Positions 21,068-22,821 of a DNA stretch of 22,821 nucleotides are shown here, piece by piece (the stretch's first letter is position 1; each line of letters opens with the position of its first letter). The notes beneath the pieces are model-generated. The model saw nothing but the letters and a program-made list of their open reading frames with translations, searched no databases and had not been told where the DNA came from. The DNA lies in the NCBI GenBank assembly GCA_964519515.1, contig CAZFIJ010000030.1, forward strand, positions 1 to 22,821, read 5' to 3'. Position numbers and translations under genes: made by a program. The stretch is from Korarchaeum sp964519515. GTDB lineage: Archaea > Korarchaeota > Korarchaeia > Korarchaeales > Korarchaeaceae.

Positions 21068-21321
21068 AGATAGGGCATCTACTCATACTCTCCGGCTTCC
21101 TCTTAGCTTTCATAGCAGTACTCCTCATCCCGATCCTAGCGATACTATCAGGGGATGCATCATTGAGTTTCGGTGGCTGTATAGTGATCCTCTTCTTCCC
21201 TATATGCTTCGGAGTAGGGAGTGAGCCCCTTCTCCTCATCTTAGCTGCTATGTTACTCGCGATAGTGCTGATGATCTTGAGCTACTTCCTCAGGCCCCTC
21301 TCACGCAGAGCTGTCGAGTGA
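21064..21321 (+). CDS. Divergent DUF131-like membrane protein
   Basis: 85 residues from the ATG at 21064. A GTG at 21055 is in frame, but GGGGTGG is spaced for the ATG and the 4-base ATGA overlap with the previous gene is classical. Helices at about 5-30 and 59-78. Between them is SLSFGGCIVILFFPICFGVG (33-52), which lines up with GGGVLIIGPLPIIFGTD of the upstream protein but has lost the GP and TD residues and gained two Cys. Function unknown. Probably works with its neighbour. The stop is followed by a T7 tract. Confidence 0.72.
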   Translation: MKIGHLLILSGFLLAFIAVLLIPILAILSGDASLSFGGCIVILFFPICFGVGSEPLLLILAAMLLAIVLMILSYFLRPLSRRAVE

Positions 21322-21327
21322 CCGAAA

Positions 21328-21337
21328 TTTTTTTATA
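21328..21337 (+). promoter_or_regulatory. T7 tract fused to TATA box
   Basis: TTTTTTTATA: T7 lies 6 bases after the TGA of the DUF131-like gene and can end that transcript. The same bases form a TATA element about 55 bases before the next gene's TTG (21389). Confidence 0.45.
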
Positions 21338-21388
21338 GGAATACTGAGGCTGAGGTGAGGGTCGGTCATCTTTGCGGAGAAGTTCTTC

Positions 21389-21688
21389 TTGATCTTCGGA
21401 TATGCCCCCGATCCCGATCTCCTGACCGAGTTAGTCCATAGTGGTTCAGATGAGCCTAAGGTCAGAGCGGCCCTCCACATACAGAACTGCAGTGGGGAGG
21501 AGAGGCTCAAACTATTAGGGTTCGATAGAGATGAAGATCTCACGGAATTCCTCGGGAATTTAGAGAAGTACGTGCATTTGAAGGCATTCTTAGAGATAGG
21601 AGGGCCCGAAGATATGCCATTCTACGTTACCTGGAGGCTCAGTAAATACGGGGGCTCAGCTAGATATGATCCATCTCTAGATCGATAA
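21389..21688 (+). CDS. Small acidic protein of unknown function
   Basis: 99 residues, soluble. The only possible start is TTG (MIFGYAPDPDLL), with GGAG 9 bases upstream; a TGA closes the frame just before. It begins with YAPDPDLLTELVHSGSDEPK. Next comes a helical part with EERLKLLGFDRDEDLTEFLG, then a Tyr-rich C-terminus (VTWRLSKYGGSARYDPS). No family or catalytic motif recognised. TATA and terminator signals bound it on both sides, so it appears to be a one-gene transcript. The TAA is immediately followed by T7. Confidence 0.6.
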   Translation: MIFGYAPDPDLLTELVHSGSDEPKVRAALHIQNCSGEERLKLLGFDRDEDLTEFLGNLEKYVHLKAFLEIGGPEDMPFYVTWRLSKYGGSARYDPSLDR

Positions 21689-21699
21689 TTTTTTTATCG
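21683..21699 (+). terminator. Stop codon running into T7, within an inverted repeat
   Basis: CGATAATTTTTTTATCG: the TAA stop at 21686-21688 runs straight into T7 (21689-21695), and CGATAA pairs with TTATCG. Strong candidate terminator. Confidence 0.6.
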
Positions 21700-21727
21700 C
21701 AGAACTTTTAAAATATCAAGAAGCACT

Positions 21728-22084
21728 TCAGTCTCTTCCGGGAACTGATGTAGGGGCTATTGGAGATCTACATATAATTGCTCTCTCCTCCTTTCCCAAG
21801 ACCACTCTGTAGATACCCTCCTCACTGACTTTGCATATCTTATCGGAGCCCTTTGGGATCTCATCGAAACTACAGATCAAGGTACCATTAACATCTAAGA
21901 CAGATACATTCCTCAAATCCTCATTCGCTCTTACTATCACGGTATTGAAATCACAGTGAGCCCAGAATTTCTCATAGGGTCCGCGGGGCTGAGTTAAGTA
22001 GAAGTGAAGTGCTATAGAAGCTAGTATGAGGGCTGAAATACCAAGGAGGAAGACCCCGAGCTTGAGGAAGTCTATAGGGCCCAT
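21728..22084 (-). CDS. One-pass membrane protein with a four-cysteine outer domain
   Basis: 118 residues. One N-terminal hydrophobic helix (about 8-31), then a small domain of about 80 residues rich in beta-strand, with four Cys (WAHCDFN, LICSFDE, KICKVSE, IICRSP) that could form disulfides or bind metal outside the cell. No family recognised. The TATA-like CTTTTAAGTTAGC lies about 25 bases before the ATG, so the message is probably leaderless. It is divergent from the UspA gene with about 80 bases between starts. It may be a secreted or membrane-anchored sensor, but this is a guess. Confidence 0.6.
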   Translation of the reverse strand: MGPIDFLKLGVFLLGISALILASIALHFYLTQPRGPYEKFWAHCDFNTVIVRANEDLRNVSVLDVNGTLICSFDEIPKGSDKICKVSEEGIYRVVLGKEERAIICRSPIAPTSVPGRD

Positions 22085-22102
22085 CTAGACATATAATTCG
22101 AG

Positions 22103-22115
22103 CTAACTTAAAAGC
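22103..22115 (-). promoter_or_regulatory. TATA promoter of the four-cysteine membrane protein gene
   Basis: The minus strand reads CTTTTAAGTTAGC, centred about 25 bases from the ATG at 22084. Confidence 0.4.
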
Positions 22116-22134
22116 ACAACTGATCTATCTAAGA

Positions 22135-22146
22135 GAATTTAAATTA
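22135..22146 (+). promoter_or_regulatory. TATA promoter of the UspA gene; fixes the start
   Basis: GAATTTAAATTA is centred about 26 bases before the ATG at 22166. An upstream in-frame ATG at 22148 lies only 2 bases past this box and could not be in the transcript. Confidence 0.55.
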
Positions 22147-22165
22147 CATGAGATCAAGATTTATT

Positions 22166-22636
22166 ATGTTCAGTAAGATCCTCGTCCCTATAGATGGTTC
22201 CGAGAACTCCTATAGAGCTCTCGAAGTAGCTATTGATATAGCTAAAAGATATGGGAGCAAATTGACCCTGCTTTACGTCTCTTCCATCAGCCTAATGCCC
22301 ATAGTATCTCCTGAGACTCCCTTCATCCCTTATTCACCTATAATAAATCCATCTGACTTCCTGAGGATAGTGAATGCTGAGAAGAGAGCTGCAGAGGATA
22401 TATTGAGTAAATTCGCGAACTCAGCTTCTAAAGAGGGAGTTGAAGTGGAGAAAGTGATTAGAGAGGGTCACGCTGTCCATGAGATAGTGGAATTAGCTAA
22501 GGAAGGGGATTTCGATCTGATAGTCATGGGAGCTAGGGGGGTGAGCAAGATAAAGGAGCTCTTACTCGGTAGCGTCAGCGAGGGCGTTATCAGGAATGCC
22601 CCTTGCAATGTCCTCATAGTCAAAAAAGTTATTTGA
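22166..22636 (+). CDS. Universal stress protein, UspA family, ATP-binding type
   Basis: 156 residues from the ATG at 22166 (MFSKILVPIDGSENSYRAL). The longer frame from 22148 starts inside the promoter. One complete Usp domain: N-terminal ILVPIDGSENS (strand 1 and nucleotide loop), VEKVIREGHAVHEIVELA, and the C-terminal nucleotide motif GARGVSKIKELLLGSVSEGV. The last matches the G-2x-G-9x-G-(S/T) pattern of ATP-binding UspA proteins. Cytosolic dimer expected. Roles range from stress response to regulation of neighbouring transporters. The message is probably leaderless. The 3' end overlaps the convergent membrane gene by 8 bases. Confidence 0.92.
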   Translation: MFSKILVPIDGSENSYRALEVAIDIAKRYGSKLTLLYVSSISLMPIVSPETPFIPYSPIINPSDFLRIVNAEKRAAEDILSKFANSASKEGVEVEKVIREGHAVHEIVELAKEGDFDLIVMGARGVSKIKELLLGSVSEGVIRNAPCNVLIVKKVI

Positions 22637-22821
22637 TGCTATCGATCAGGAAGATTACGTAAGAAGCGGCGATACCTATTGACATGAGGATCAAGAAGGG
22701 TTCAACTATCGTTGAGAGCCAGGTATTGGAGTAGGGGTTCGGGGAGTAGGGACCGGGGGGATTAGCGAGCATATAAAGGTTAGTGGTGGCAGTAGCTCCC
22801 AGCATCCCTATCAAGGAGAGC
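22629..22821 (-). CDS. Membrane protein, 5' part beyond window
   Basis: The frame is open through the window edge, giving 63 residues of C-terminus. It reads LSLIGMLGATATTNLYMLAN, then a Pro/Asn-rich loop (PPGPYSPNPYSNTW), then a hydrophobic helix ending FLIDSIK. A TTG at 22814 is in frame but is not a convincing start. It looks like the last two helices of a larger membrane protein. Family not identifiable from this part. Confidence 0.55.
   Translation of the reverse strand, partial: LSLIGMLGATATTNLYMLANPPGPYSPNPYSNTWLSTIVEPFLILMSIGIAASYVIFLIDSIK

Overview
The window reads as a thermophilic archaeal chromosome. The evidence is: TATA boxes centred 25-50 bases before genes; several starts that look leaderless (TATA centre about 25 bases from the ATG); T7 tracts acting as terminators; GTG and TTG starts; Arg codons dominated by AGG/AGA and Ile by ATA/ATC; Glu/Lys-rich soluble proteins; a sulfide-type (His) Thi4; two DUF131-type small membrane proteins; and a binding protein with a class III (pilin-like) signal. 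The overall style suggests Thermoproteota/Korarchaeota, perhaps Korarchaeum. That is an impression from sequence style and cannot be proven here.

Layout. 1-439 (-): 5' part of argC/lysY, cut by the window edge. 440-1168: a long gap with no gene I can support. 1169-1780 (-): an acylphosphatase domain fused to a coiled coil encoded by exact 21-bp repeats. 1999-3159 (+): an MFS transporter whose end overlaps a convergent gene. 3107-4850 (-): a two-gene operon of metallophosphoesterase then nucleotidyltransferase. 4906-15305 (-): a long same-strand amino-acid block. In transcription order it holds an ornithine-cyclodeaminase/mu-crystallin-family reductase, an M20 amidohydrolase, a Liv-type ABC importer (binding protein, LivG, LivF, LivH, LivM), a proline-racemase-family enzyme, and an APC permease. 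15439-16984 (+): thi4 and a UbiE-like methyltransferase, divergent from the reductase. 16971-19857 (-): a PadR regulator behind an ABC-2 exporter pair. 19888-20577 (-): an unknown protein. 20837-21688 (+): two overlapping DUF131-type membrane proteins and a small unknown protein. 21728-22084 (-): a one-pass membrane protein, divergent from a UspA gene (22166-22636, +). 22629-22821 (-): the 3' end of a membrane protein.

How it fits together. The proline-racemase-family enzyme has Cys at the first catalytic position and Thr at the second. That is the signature of trans-3-hydroxy-L-proline dehydratase, not of proline racemase. The OCD/mu-crystallin family includes delta1-pyrroline-2-carboxylate reductases, which would complete conversion to L-proline. 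With the M20 amidohydrolase, the Liv importer and the APC permease, the block can be read as a cassette that imports conjugated or free imino/amino acids, releases them and salvages them. This is inference from family knowledge and position.

The most unusual features are this cassette, the phosphoesterase/nucleotidyltransferase pair, the exact ABBAB 21-bp repeat in the acylphosphatase gene, and a recurring junction in which a stop codon runs into a T7 tract and then into the next gene's TATA box.
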